Below are positions 16,897 to 24,015 of a stretch of 43,560 nucleotides of DNA, one piece after another. Numbering within the stretch: position 1 is the stretch's first letter; the number at the start of each line of letters is the position of its first letter. The translations under genes and the position numbers were made by a program. The notes under the pieces were generated by a model that had not been told where the DNA came from, did no database searches, and was given only the letters and a program-made list of their open reading frames with translations. Origin of the DNA: Myxococcales bacterium (lineage in GTDB: Bacteria > Myxococcota_A > Polyangia > Palsa-1104). Location: assembly GCA_003170275.1 (NCBI GenBank), contig PNAM01000055.1, positions 169,911-213,470 of the forward strand, in the 5' to 3' direction.

Positions 16897-18294
16897 TCAG
16901 GCGGTCAGGACGGGCAGCCGGGCGATTGTCTTCATGCGCGAGCGCTGCACCAGGCTCTCGACGGTGGCGCAGAGATCGTAGTCGGCGAAGCTGGTGACGC
17001 GCGCGCGCACCAGGTCGCCTTGTCGTGGCGCCTTGACGCCCTCGGCCAGCGCCAGGAACACGGTCCCGTCGATCTCCGGCGCCTGCCCTTCGTGGCGCCC
17101 CTCGAGCAGGTACTCGCTCTCGTCGGACGGGCCCTCGACCAGCACGTCGAGCTCGCGCCCGACCATCGCCTTCATCTTCCGCCGCGAGATCTTGCGCTGC
17201 AGGCGCATCAGATCGCGCCGGCGCCGCTCCATGGTCTTCTCGGGCACGCGGTCGGGCAGCGTCGCCGAGTGGGTGCCGTCCTCGACGGAGTAGGTGAACA
17301 CGCCCACGCGATCGAACTCGGACTCCTCGACGAACTCGCACAGATTCTGGAACGCCGCCTCGTCCTCGCCCGGATGGCCGACGATGAAGGTGGTCCGCAG
17401 GGTGACGCCCGGGACGCGCTCGCGGATCTTCTTTACCAGCGCGCGCGAGGTCTTGCCCACGTGGCCGCGCCGCATCTTCTTGAGGATGCCGTCGTCGATG
17501 TGCTGCAGCGGCATGTCGATGTACTTGGCCACGCGCGGCTCCTCGGCGATCGCCGCGAGCAGCTCGTCGGTGGTGGCGGTCGGATAGGCGTAGTGCAGCC
17601 GCAACCAGCGCAGCCCGTCGGTGCGCGCCAGCCGGCGCACCAGCTGCGCCAGGTTCACCTCGGCGCCCGGCAGATCCTGGCCGTAGGTGGTCAGGTCCTG
17701 CGCCACCAGGTTGATCTCGAGCGCGCCGCGCGCCACCAGATCGCGAACCTCGCGCTCCACCGACTCCGGCGCTCGCGAGCGCTGCCCGCCGCGCAGCTTC
17801 GGAATGATGCAGAACGAGCACGGCCGGTCGCAGCCTTCGGCGATCTTGACGTACGCGGTGTAGGCCGGCAGCGACTGCAGCCGCGGCGTCACGTCGTCGT
17901 AGAGGTACGCCGGGTCCATGCTCACGCCGTCGCGCGGCGCCTCGCCCCGCAGCGTGGCGACGATCTTGTCGACGTCGCCCGAGCCGAGGAAGTGATCCAC
18001 CTCGGGCATGTCGCGCGACAGATCGCCGGTGTAGCGCTGCGACAGGCAGCCGGTCACCACCAGCCGCTTGCAGTTGCCCTCTTCCTTGAACTTCGCCATC
18101 TCGAGGATGGTGTCGATCGATTCTTCCTTGGCGTCGCCGATGAAGCCGCAGGTGTTCACCACGATCACGTCGGCGTCTTCCGGCGCGCGCGCGATCTGAT
18201 AGCCCGCCTGGCCGGTCAGGCCCAGCATCACCTCGGTGTCGACCCGATTCTTCGGGCAGCCGAGCGAGACGAAATACACTCCCTGCTTTTTCAT
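16897..18294 (-). CDS. rimO: Ribosomal protein S12 methylthiotransferase RimO
   Basis: RimO adds a methylthio group to Asp 88 of S12 using two iron-sulfur clusters. The 465 residues have the N-terminal domain cysteines C13 (SLGCPKNRVDTE), C49 (NTCGFI) and C83 (TGCLSQR), the radical-SAM motif EGCDRPCSFCIIP (C155, C159, C162), and a C-terminal TRAM domain with EIDGTVFLA and ARVTSFADYDL. RimO rather than MiaB is supported by the LGCPKN start and the S12-type C-terminus. A CAGGA site precedes ATG 18294. Confidence 0.95.
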   Translation of the reverse strand: MKKQGVYFVSLGCPKNRVDTEVMLGLTGQAGYQIARAPEDADVIVVNTCGFIGDAKEESIDTILEMAKFKEEGNCKRLVVTGCLSQRYTGDLSRDMPEVDHFLGSGDVDKIVATLRGEAPRDGVSMDPAYLYDDVTPRLQSLPAYTAYVKIAEGCDRPCSFCIIPKLRGGQRSRAPESVEREVRDLVARGALEINLVAQDLTTYGQDLPGAEVNLAQLVRRLARTDGLRWLRLHYAYPTATTDELLAAIAEEPRVAKYIDMPLQHIDDGILKKMRRGHVGKTSRALVKKIRERVPGVTLRTTFIVGHPGEDEAAFQNLCEFVEESEFDRVGVFTYSVEDGTHSATLPDRVPEKTMERRRRDLMRLQRKISRRKMKAMVGRELDVLVEGPSDESEYLLEGRHEGQAPEIDGTVFLALAEGVKAPRQGDLVRARVTSFADYDLCATVESLVQRSRMKTIARLPVLTA

Positions 18295-18308
18295 GAATTC
18301 CTGACTAT

Positions 18309-19607
18309 TTACCGCGAAATGGAGGGTTGAATCTGCTCGGCGGGGGGCTCCGTGTCAAGCGGCAGCGGCGTCGGGGTCACTTCGCCTTCGAAGCCGGCCA
18401 GCCCGCGCTTGTGACGACGGATACTGGAGGAGACGAACAGCGCGCCGCCGAGCAGCCCGAAGACCGCGCACAGATAGAAGCCGAACCCCAGGCCGCGGCT
18501 GTCCATGAGCACGCCAGCGACGGGCGCGAAGGCCCCAAAGGCGAGCCGGCGCCCCATCGACTCGACGCTCAGCACGGTCGCGCGTTGACCCGAGTCGGCG
18601 ATCTCGCGGTTGAGGAGCTCCTTGGAGAACGGCGAATAGACGCCGTTGACCACCGCCTGGACGGCGAGCAGCCCGATCCCCCAGATGGCGAACCAGCGCC
18701 CGAGCACGCCGTAGGTGACCGCCAGCGCCATCGGCAGCAGCCACACCAGCCGCGACTCGCCGAACAGGCGCCGGATGCCCTCGATGCGCGAGGCGCCGTA
18801 CGCGCCGAAGATCGACATCAGCGCGAGCACCGCGCCCACCCAAGCCACGTCGAGCCCTGCGGCGTCGAGGTAGGTCGGGTACAGGTACAGCCCCATGCGC
18901 AAGAGCGTGAACACCAACACCGAGAACAGCACCGCGAACAGCAGCGACGGGCGGGTGAACACCGCCTTGGCCGCGTGCGCCATGCCGTGCAGGAAGTCGG
19001 CTTCGTCTTCGCGCTCGAACGCCGGCTCGCGCATCATCATCGCCACCAGCGCCGCCGCGCCGCACACCGCCGCCGACACCGCGTAGGTGGTGCCCACCGA
19101 GTAGCGCCCGATCAGGCCGCCGAGCACCAGCGCGGCCGCGGCGCCGATCAGCTTGGCGGCGGTGGCCGAGCCTTCGTGGCGACGGTACTCGTGCTCGCGC
19201 CCGGCCGAGCGCAGCAGATCGTAGAGGTACGCCGAATCGGCGCCCGAGGTGAGCGTCATGCCCAGCGCCAGCAGGCCCTCGCCGAGCGCGAAGGTCCAGA
19301 AGCCCTTGCCGCCGAAGTCGACCACGCAGCCGATCGCCATCATCAGCGAGCCGAGCAGCATCGCGCGGCAGCGGCCGAAGCGATCGGCGAGCGCGCCGGT
19401 GGGCACCTCGAACACGATCGCGGTGAGCGCGTAGACGGTGTTGAGCAGCGCGATCTCGGTGAAGTCGAGGCCGCGCTGCTGGAAGAACTTCACCAGCACC
19501 GGCAGGAACAGGTACGACGTCGAGAGGAACCGATAGACGTGGAACAGCTGCAGGTCGCGCCCGAGGTTCGCGTCCCGCCGGCGCCGCGTATGAATCGCCG
19601 GGCTCAT
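18309..19607 (-). CDS. MFS transporter
   Basis: The 432-residue protein has about twelve membrane segments and the MFS loop motif EVPTGALADRFGRCRAM between segments 2 and 3. The soluble N-terminus HTRRRRDANLGRDLQLF is basic. The closest look is to bacterial multidrug or uncharacterised MFS exporters (segment FTEIALLNTVYALTAIVFEVP). The substrate is unknown. ATG 19607 overlaps the stop of the FAM20-like kinase gene by four bases, so both are made from one message. Confidence 0.9.
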   Translation of the reverse strand: MSPAIHTRRRRDANLGRDLQLFHVYRFLSTSYLFLPVLVKFFQQRGLDFTEIALLNTVYALTAIVFEVPTGALADRFGRCRAMLLGSLMMAIGCVVDFGGKGFWTFALGEGLLALGMTLTSGADSAYLYDLLRSAGREHEYRRHEGSATAAKLIGAAAALVLGGLIGRYSVGTTYAVSAAVCGAAALVAMMMREPAFEREDEADFLHGMAHAAKAVFTRPSLLFAVLFSVLVFTLLRMGLYLYPTYLDAAGLDVAWVGAVLALMSIFGAYGASRIEGIRRLFGESRLVWLLPMALAVTYGVLGRWFAIWGIGLLAVQAVVNGVYSPFSKELLNREIADSGQRATVLSVESMGRRLAFGAFAPVAGVLMDSRGLGFGFYLCAVFGLLGGALFVSSSIRRHKRGLAGFEGEVTPTPLPLDTEPPAEQIQPSISR

Positions 19608-20653
19608 GGAAAGGCGAGTACCTGCTCTGTGCCGAACTGCGCGATCAGGTTGTCGACGTACTTGAGGCCGACGTCGCGGCGCGCGATCACCGACTTGACC
19701 TCCGCTTCGGAGAGCACGCCGGCCTCGGGCGCGAGCGCGCGGCGCAGCTCCGATTCGCTCAGCCGGCGCAGCGCCTCGACGAACCGGCGCGAAAACTTCT
19801 GGCAGCGATAGAGGTAGGTGCGGCAGCGCAGGTGGCCCTCCGGCTCGATCTGAAAGCCGAAGGTGTTGTCCATCCAGTACAGGATCCGCCCGTCGGGCGA
19901 GGTCATCAGGTTTCCGCCCGAGAAGCGGTCCGAGTTGTTGGTGAGCAGGTCGAACAGGAGCAGCGACGAGAGCTGCCCCATCATGGCGAACTTGTCGGCG
20001 GGGATCTCCTCACCGACGGTCATCCAGCGCCACCAGGTGAGCACGTTCTCGAGCGTGTCGAGGTGCGAGTCGACGATCACCGGGATCCAGTACGAGACCT
20101 CGCCGCGGGTGAACCCCTCCTCGTCGAAGATGGTCTCGGCGTTGATGCGCGTGGCCAGGAACGCCTGCTCGGGCGGCAGCTTTCCGATCAGCTCGTCGCG
20201 GTGCAGCGTGCGGTGCGTGGCCGGGGGCACCGCGTTCATGCCCAGCAGCCGGTTGAGGCGGTAGGCGGCGATCTCCTTGCGCGGCACGGTCTGCGGGTTG
20301 ATCTGCTCCGGCTTGAACGCCGCGCGCGAACCGTCGGCGAAGTCGATGCGGATCGAGATCGACGAGCCGCCCTTGTTGAACTTGGCCTTGACCACGTCCG
20401 AGCCCTGCATGCGCTCGAGGAGCAGCTCGTCGCGCATGCCCATGAAGGTGCCGGCCGCGTCGGAGGCGACGTCGACGGGCGTGGGCTCGAGCGGCACCGG
20501 CTCGACCGGGAGCAACATGGTGGAACGCAGCGTGCGCGCGTCGGCCTGGCTGAAGGCGCCGGCACGCAACACGTTGCGCGCGCCACCTACCACCACCAGC
20601 CCGACGCCGCTCACAGCAGCAACCTCGAGCAGCACAAACGACCAGAGCCGCAC
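19604..20653 (-). CDS. FAM20/HipA-like membrane-anchored protein kinase
   Basis: I start this at GTG 20653, giving 349 residues: MRLWSFVLL begins a single N-terminal anchor, then a kinase domain that should lie outside the cytoplasmic membrane. Motifs match FAM20/Four-jointed and HipA/PI3K-type kinases: AAFKP with the ATP-binding Lys (K114), RKEIAAYRLNRLLG with its Glu (E127), the catalytic loop LTNNSDRFSGGN (D242, N248) and the metal-binding YWMDNTFGF (D262). A longer reading from GTG 20671 is possible, but the shorter start fits a promoter TTGAGA-N17-TAGCAT eight bases upstream. The target is unknown; the operon partner is an MFS transporter. Confidence 0.8.
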   Translation of the reverse strand: MRLWSFVLLEVAAVSGVGLVVVGGARNVLRAGAFSQADARTLRSTMLLPVEPVPLEPTPVDVASDAAGTFMGMRDELLLERMQGSDVVKAKFNKGGSSISIRIDFADGSRAAFKPEQINPQTVPRKEIAAYRLNRLLGMNAVPPATHRTLHRDELIGKLPPEQAFLATRINAETIFDEEGFTRGEVSYWIPVIVDSHLDTLENVLTWWRWMTVGEEIPADKFAMMGQLSSLLLFDLLTNNSDRFSGGNLMTSPDGRILYWMDNTFGFQIEPEGHLRCRTYLYRCQKFSRRFVEALRRLSESELRRALAPEAGVLSEAEVKSVIARRDVGLKYVDNLIAQFGTEQVLAFP

Positions 20654-20661
20654 GACTGTAT

Positions 20662-20690
20662 ATGCTAACACTCCGACGGGGCGATCTCAA
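20662..20690 (-). promoter_or_regulatory. Near-leaderless promoter of the FAM20-like kinase operon
   Basis: On the minus strand TTGAGA (complement at 20685-20690), a 17-base spacer and TAGCAT (complement at 20662-20667) form a promoter whose -10 ends eight bases before GTG 20653. Transcription would start within one or two bases of the start codon. The site faces another such promoter for the divergent gene at 20752. Confidence 0.6.
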
Positions 20691-20715
20691 ATTCAGCCGC
20701 CGGGCGCTTGCCTAC

Positions 20716-20744
20716 TTGAAACGGCCGGCGACGATCGGTACGCT
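20716..20744 (+). promoter_or_regulatory. Leaderless promoter of the small Cys-rich protein gene
   Basis: TTGAAA (20716-20721), a 17-base spacer and TACGCT (20739-20744) end seven bases before ATG 20752, exactly where transcription is expected to begin. No Shine-Dalgarno is present. This is the clearest leaderless example in the window. Confidence 0.65.
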
Positions 20745-20751
20745 CTCGCTC

Positions 20752-20964
20752 ATGGCCGAAGGGTTTGCCGTCTGCTCGATGTGCCGCAAGCCGATCCCGA
20801 TGGGCTCGAAGTACTGGCGGTGCTCGGTGTCGACGTGTAACTCGGGCCGGGTCAAGCTGGCGTTCTGCAGCGTGAGCTGCTGGGACGCACACCTGCCCAC
20901 CGCGCGTCACCGCAACGCGTCAGCCATCGAAGAGATCGCCTCGAGCACCAACAAGCCCCGCTGA
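20752..20964 (+). CDS. Small Cys-rich, probably zinc-binding protein (70 residues)
   Basis: The product starts MAEGFAVCSMCRKPIPMGSK and has cysteines in pairs CSMC, CSVSTC and CSVSC, with His in the segment WDAHLPTARH, which fits a two-site treble-clef or FYVE/MYND-like zinc fold. Function is unknown. I chose ATG 20752 over an upstream ORF start at 20662 because a full promoter ends seven bases before it and the Cys region begins directly after it. It is divergent from the FAM20-like kinase gene with 98 bases between start codons, so the two may be regulated together. Confidence 0.7.
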   Translation: MAEGFAVCSMCRKPIPMGSKYWRCSVSTCNSGRVKLAFCSVSCWDAHLPTARHRNASAIEEIASSTNKPR

Positions 20965-20977
20965 TCGCGCGGGAACG

Positions 20978-21520
20978 TCAGCGGGCCTGCTTCGCCGCCT
21001 CGATCGCGAGCGCGACCTCGCTCTCCGCGTGCACGCCGTCGAGCACCTCGCGCACCGTCCCAGTGCGGTCGAGGATCACCAGGTGCGGGATGGTCTCGAC
21101 GTGGTAGCGGTCGGCGATCGCGCCGCCGGCGATCGCCACCGGCATCGAGAGCCCGGTGGCGGTCACGAACGCGTCCACCTGCGGCTTGAGCTCCGCGCCT
21201 TCGATGTTGACCGCCAAGAAGCGCGTGCCGTCGGGCGCGAAGCGCCGATACAGCCGATCGAGCCCCGGCAGCTCGGCCTTGCACGGCCGACACCACGTCG
21301 CCCAGAACGCCAGCACCAGCACCTGCCCGCGCGCGTCCGACAGGTGCATCGCCTTGCCGTCGAGGAGCTGCACGGTGAAGTCGGGCGCAGCGGTGCCGGC
21401 GGGCGTGGTCACGACGCGCAGCGACCCCCAGTTGCGCGCGATCCACGCCACGTTGAGCGCGAACAGCAGCGCCAGCCCCAGGAGCAGCCCGCGACCGGTC
21501 CAGCGCGCTTTGGCGCTCAT
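20978..21520 (-). CDS. TlpA/ResA-like thioredoxin, membrane anchored
   Basis: The 180-residue protein has a short basic N-terminus, one membrane anchor (LLLGLALLFALNVAWIA, about residues 12-28) and a periplasmic thioredoxin domain: APDFTVQLLDGK, then FWATWCRPCKAELPGLD with the redox pair C77 and C80, and the cis-Pro segment VETIPHLVILDRTG. It should reduce disulfides outside the membrane, for example during cytochrome c maturation; that fits the multiheme cytochrome at 8349, though the link is only inference. ATG 21520 overlaps the upstream gene stop by four bases. Confidence 0.88.
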   Translation of the reverse strand: MSAKARWTGRGLLLGLALLFALNVAWIARNWGSLRVVTTPAGTAAPDFTVQLLDGKAMHLSDARGQVLVLAFWATWCRPCKAELPGLDRLYRRFAPDGTRFLAVNIEGAELKPQVDAFVTATGLSMPVAIAGGAIADRYHVETIPHLVILDRTGTVREVLDGVHAESEVALAIEAAKQAR

Positions 21521-22032
21521 GCGACCTGCTTGCGCGCGTCGCGCAGGACCCACAGGCCCGCGCTCCACACCACGAACGACCAGGCGAGCGCCACACCGAG
21601 GATGATCGTCTCGTGGGTCGTCGACGGCGGATGGCCGCGCAGGGTGAACAGCAGCGCGCTCGCGAGCTGCACGGTCAGGTACGGCACCCACGCGTAGGCC
21701 GCGACGTCGAGCGGATCGGCTTCCTGTGTCCCCTTGGCACGCCGGCCGGCGAGCACCGAGAGGAGCATCGACGCCACCAAGATCGCGATCACGTCGGGCG
21801 CGATGGTCAAGAGCGCGTTGATCACGCCGCTCACGCCCGCGCCGGCGCCCAGATCGATCCCGCGAAAGATCGCGCGCAGCAAGCGCGGCGTCTCGCCCGC
21901 GATCAGCCGCGCGGCGATCAGCAGCGCGACGTCGGACGCGCCGCGCCCGCCCGGCTGCCGCACGAGCTCGCGCAAGGTCGAGACCGGCGCGACGAGGATG
22001 CCGCCGATCCGCTCACTGAGGGACGAGCTCAT
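21517..22032 (-). CDS. Yip1-like membrane protein, function unknown
   Basis: The 171-residue protein has four or five hydrophobic segments (from VSGVINALLTIAPDVIAILVAS to TIILGVALAWSFVVWSAGLWVL) after an amphipathic N-terminus (LSERIGGILVAPVSTLRELV) that matches the beginning of Yip1-domain proteins. The role of bacterial Yip1 proteins is unknown. ATG 22032 overlaps the stop of the preceding helical protein gene, and its own stop overlaps the TlpA start, so the three genes form one tight operon with coaX. Confidence 0.7.
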   Translation of the reverse strand: MSSSLSERIGGILVAPVSTLRELVRQPGGRGASDVALLIAARLIAGETPRLLRAIFRGIDLGAGAGVSGVINALLTIAPDVIAILVASMLLSVLAGRRAKGTQEADPLDVAAYAWVPYLTVQLASALLFTLRGHPPSTTHETIILGVALAWSFVVWSAGLWVLRDARKQVA

Positions 22033-23216
22033 CCGCCGCCGCCGCCTTCGCCGCGCTGCCTCACCATCTGTTTGGCGGCGTTGGCGAGCGCGGAGGGAAT
22101 GCCCTTGGAGCGCGAGAGCGCCTTCAGCTCCGGCGAGCGCAGGTGCGGGAGAAAGTTCATCGCCACCGGCATCGGGCACTTCGGGTTGTTGCACAGCGCG
22201 ACCTTGATGCTGTACAGCCGCACCCACTGCTTCTTGCGCGCGATGAAGCGGATGATCTCGTCGCCGAGCGCGCGGTTGTTGGCGTAGTGCTGCGCCTCGG
22301 AGTCGGAGACGCCCGGCGAGCGGATGCACGCCATGGCCACCTGCTTGTTCTTCGAGCGGATCAGAAACGCGCGCGCGAACGAGTTGCCGAGCGTGGCCGC
22401 GCGGATCTGCCCGGCGGGCGAAAGCTCCTCGAGGCGCTTCTTCTTCTCCTCGACTTCTTCCGGGTTGGCGTCGGGCGGCAGCTCCTCCGACGCCAGCGCC
22501 ACCGCGCGCGCCACCGCTTCCGCCTCCATCGCTTCCGCTTCTTTCGGATCGAGCGCGGTGATCAGCAGCTGCGAGCCGGCATCGACCGCCACCTCGGCAG
22601 CGCGCTTGAACTTGGCGTCCTCGGCGGCCAGCTCCTCCGCGGTCGGCGCGCCCGACTCGGCGATCACCTTGGTGATCTCCTCGAACGCAGGGATGCCGTC
22701 GACCCGAACGTTGTTGCGCACCGCCAGCTCGACCGCGCGCTGCGCCGTCGACATGCGCGTGCGCGGGTTCATGTACAGCGCGGCGATGATCGGCGGATGG
22801 CGCAGGAGGCGCTCTTCGTTCTTGGCGATCATCTCCAGCTCGCTCTCCGCGCACAGCGTCGCCAGGTGCCGGAAGGTCTCGTCGCTGGTGGCCTTGTTGA
22901 GCAGCACCACCTCGAGCGACTTCGGCTTCTGGAACAGGCGCCGCGCGAAGAAATCGAGCACGCGCGCGTCGAGCGGCTCGGCCAGCGCGCCGCTGATGAT
23001 CTTCTCCGGCAGCTCGTTGGCGGTCCGCACGGCCGCCGTCTTGAGGGCGTCGTCGTCCGATAGCGACAGTTGATACAGCGCGGTGAGCTGCTCGCCCGGC
23101 TTGAGCGGCGCCAGCCCGCGCGCCGCCATCATGCGCAACGGCGGCGGCGCCTTGGGACCGATCGCCTTGTCGACGGCCGGCGGCAGGCTCTCGAGCGGGG
23201 TCAGATCGAGGGCCAT
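22029..23216 (-). CDS. Large helical protein, function unknown
   Basis: The 395 residues are nearly all predicted helix, with repeated helical pairs resembling HEAT or leucine-rich variant repeats, for example ALYQLSLSDDDALKTAA, LLRHPPIIAALYMNPRTRMS and ALCNNPKCPMPVAMNFLPHL. The first 30 residues are Pro-rich, and a long charged coiled segment lies near residues 240-275 (NPEEVEEKKKRLEELS). The C-terminus ends in a Gly-rich tail. No catalytic motif is seen. It lies three bases after coaX and overlaps the Yip1-like gene by four bases. Confidence 0.7.
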   Translation of the reverse strand: MALDLTPLESLPPAVDKAIGPKAPPPLRMMAARGLAPLKPGEQLTALYQLSLSDDDALKTAAVRTANELPEKIISGALAEPLDARVLDFFARRLFQKPKSLEVVLLNKATSDETFRHLATLCAESELEMIAKNEERLLRHPPIIAALYMNPRTRMSTAQRAVELAVRNNVRVDGIPAFEEITKVIAESGAPTAEELAAEDAKFKRAAEVAVDAGSQLLITALDPKEAEAMEAEAVARAVALASEELPPDANPEEVEEKKKRLEELSPAGQIRAATLGNSFARAFLIRSKNKQVAMACIRSPGVSDSEAQHYANNRALGDEIIRFIARKKQWVRLYSIKVALCNNPKCPMPVAMNFLPHLRSPELKALSRSKGIPSALANAAKQMVRQRGEGGGGG

Positions 23217-23219
23217 GCG

Positions 23220-23984
23220 CTAGCGATTCCGATCGTACAAGATGCGCATGCCGGTCAGCGTCAGCATTTCGTCGGTGTGCTCGATGGTCCGCGAGTCCTT
23301 GGCCATCAGCGGCGCCAGCCCGCCGGTGGCGATCACCTTGCACGGATACGCGACCTCGGCACGCATGCGGGTGACGATCTCGTCGGTGAGACCGACGTAG
23401 CCGAAGAACAGCCCGGCCTGCATCGAGGCCACCGTGTTGCGGCCGATCACTGACGGCGGGCGCACCAGCTCGACCTTGGGCAGCCTGGCCGCCGCCTGGT
23501 AGAGCGCGTCGGCGCTGGTGGTGATGCCGGTGGCGATCGCGCCGCCCGCATACTCGCCCTTGGGGGTCACCAGATCGAACGTGGTCGCGGTGCCGAAGTC
23601 GACGATGATGCAGCCCTGCTTCCACTGCTCGTACGCGGCCACCGCGTTGACGATGCGATCGGCGCCCACTTCCTTGGGGTTGTCGTAGAGGATCGGCATC
23701 CCGGTCTTGAGCCCCGGTCCCACCACCAGTGGCACGATCTTCAAGTGTTCCTTGAAGAAGGTCTCGACCGAGAACAGCGCCGGCGGCACCACCGTCGCCA
23801 CCATGCCCGCCGCCACCTTTCCCCACGGCAATCCGGCGAGCTGAAACAGCGTGTGCAGCGTGGCCGCGTACTCGTCCGAAGTGCGCGCCTTGCGCGTCTC
23901 GATGCGCCAGTGCGCGAGCAGCTCGCCCCCGTTGAACACCCCGAGGACGGTGTTGGTGTTCCCCACATCCACGACCAGGAGCAT
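23220..23984 (-). CDS. coaX: Type III pantothenate kinase
   Basis: CoaX phosphorylates pantothenate, the first step of coenzyme A synthesis. The 254 residues have the ASKHA-fold motifs: DVGNTNTVLGVF at residues 5-16, VGADRIVNAVAAYE, the phosphate-binding DFGTATTFDLV, and TGLAPLMAKDSRTIEHTDEM near the end (as ATGGLAPLMAKDS). The size is normal. It is divergent from the lipoprotein gene at 24016 with only 31 bases between start codons. TAGATT lies seven bases before ATG 23984 on the minus strand, another candidate leaderless -10. A long upstream ORF extension is not supported. Confidence 0.94.
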   Translation of the reverse strand: MLLVVDVGNTNTVLGVFNGGELLAHWRIETRKARTSDEYAATLHTLFQLAGLPWGKVAAGMVATVVPPALFSVETFFKEHLKIVPLVVGPGLKTGMPILYDNPKEVGADRIVNAVAAYEQWKQGCIIVDFGTATTFDLVTPKGEYAGGAIATGITTSADALYQAAARLPKVELVRPPSVIGRNTVASMQAGLFFGYVGLTDEIVTRMRAEVAYPCKVIATGGLAPLMAKDSRTIEHTDEMLTLTGMRILYDRNR

Positions 23985-24001
23985 GGGCGTCAATCTAGCA
24001 T

Positions 24002-24009
24002 GGTAGAAT
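24002..24009 (+). promoter_or_regulatory. Extended -10 element, six bases before the GTG at 24016
   Basis: TGG followed by TAGAAT (24004-24009) forms an extended -10 (the TG begins at 24001-24002). It ends exactly six bases before GTG 24016, with no -35 and no Shine-Dalgarno. It lies in the 31-base gap to the divergent coaX gene, where both genes must place their promoters. Confidence 0.5.
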
Positions 24010-24015
24010 CGCCTC

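Noticed and set aside
16452..19811. Long plus-strand frames opposite rimO and the MFS transporter gene
   Set aside because: No recognisable domain, His/Arg-rich composition and complete overlap with two certain genes.
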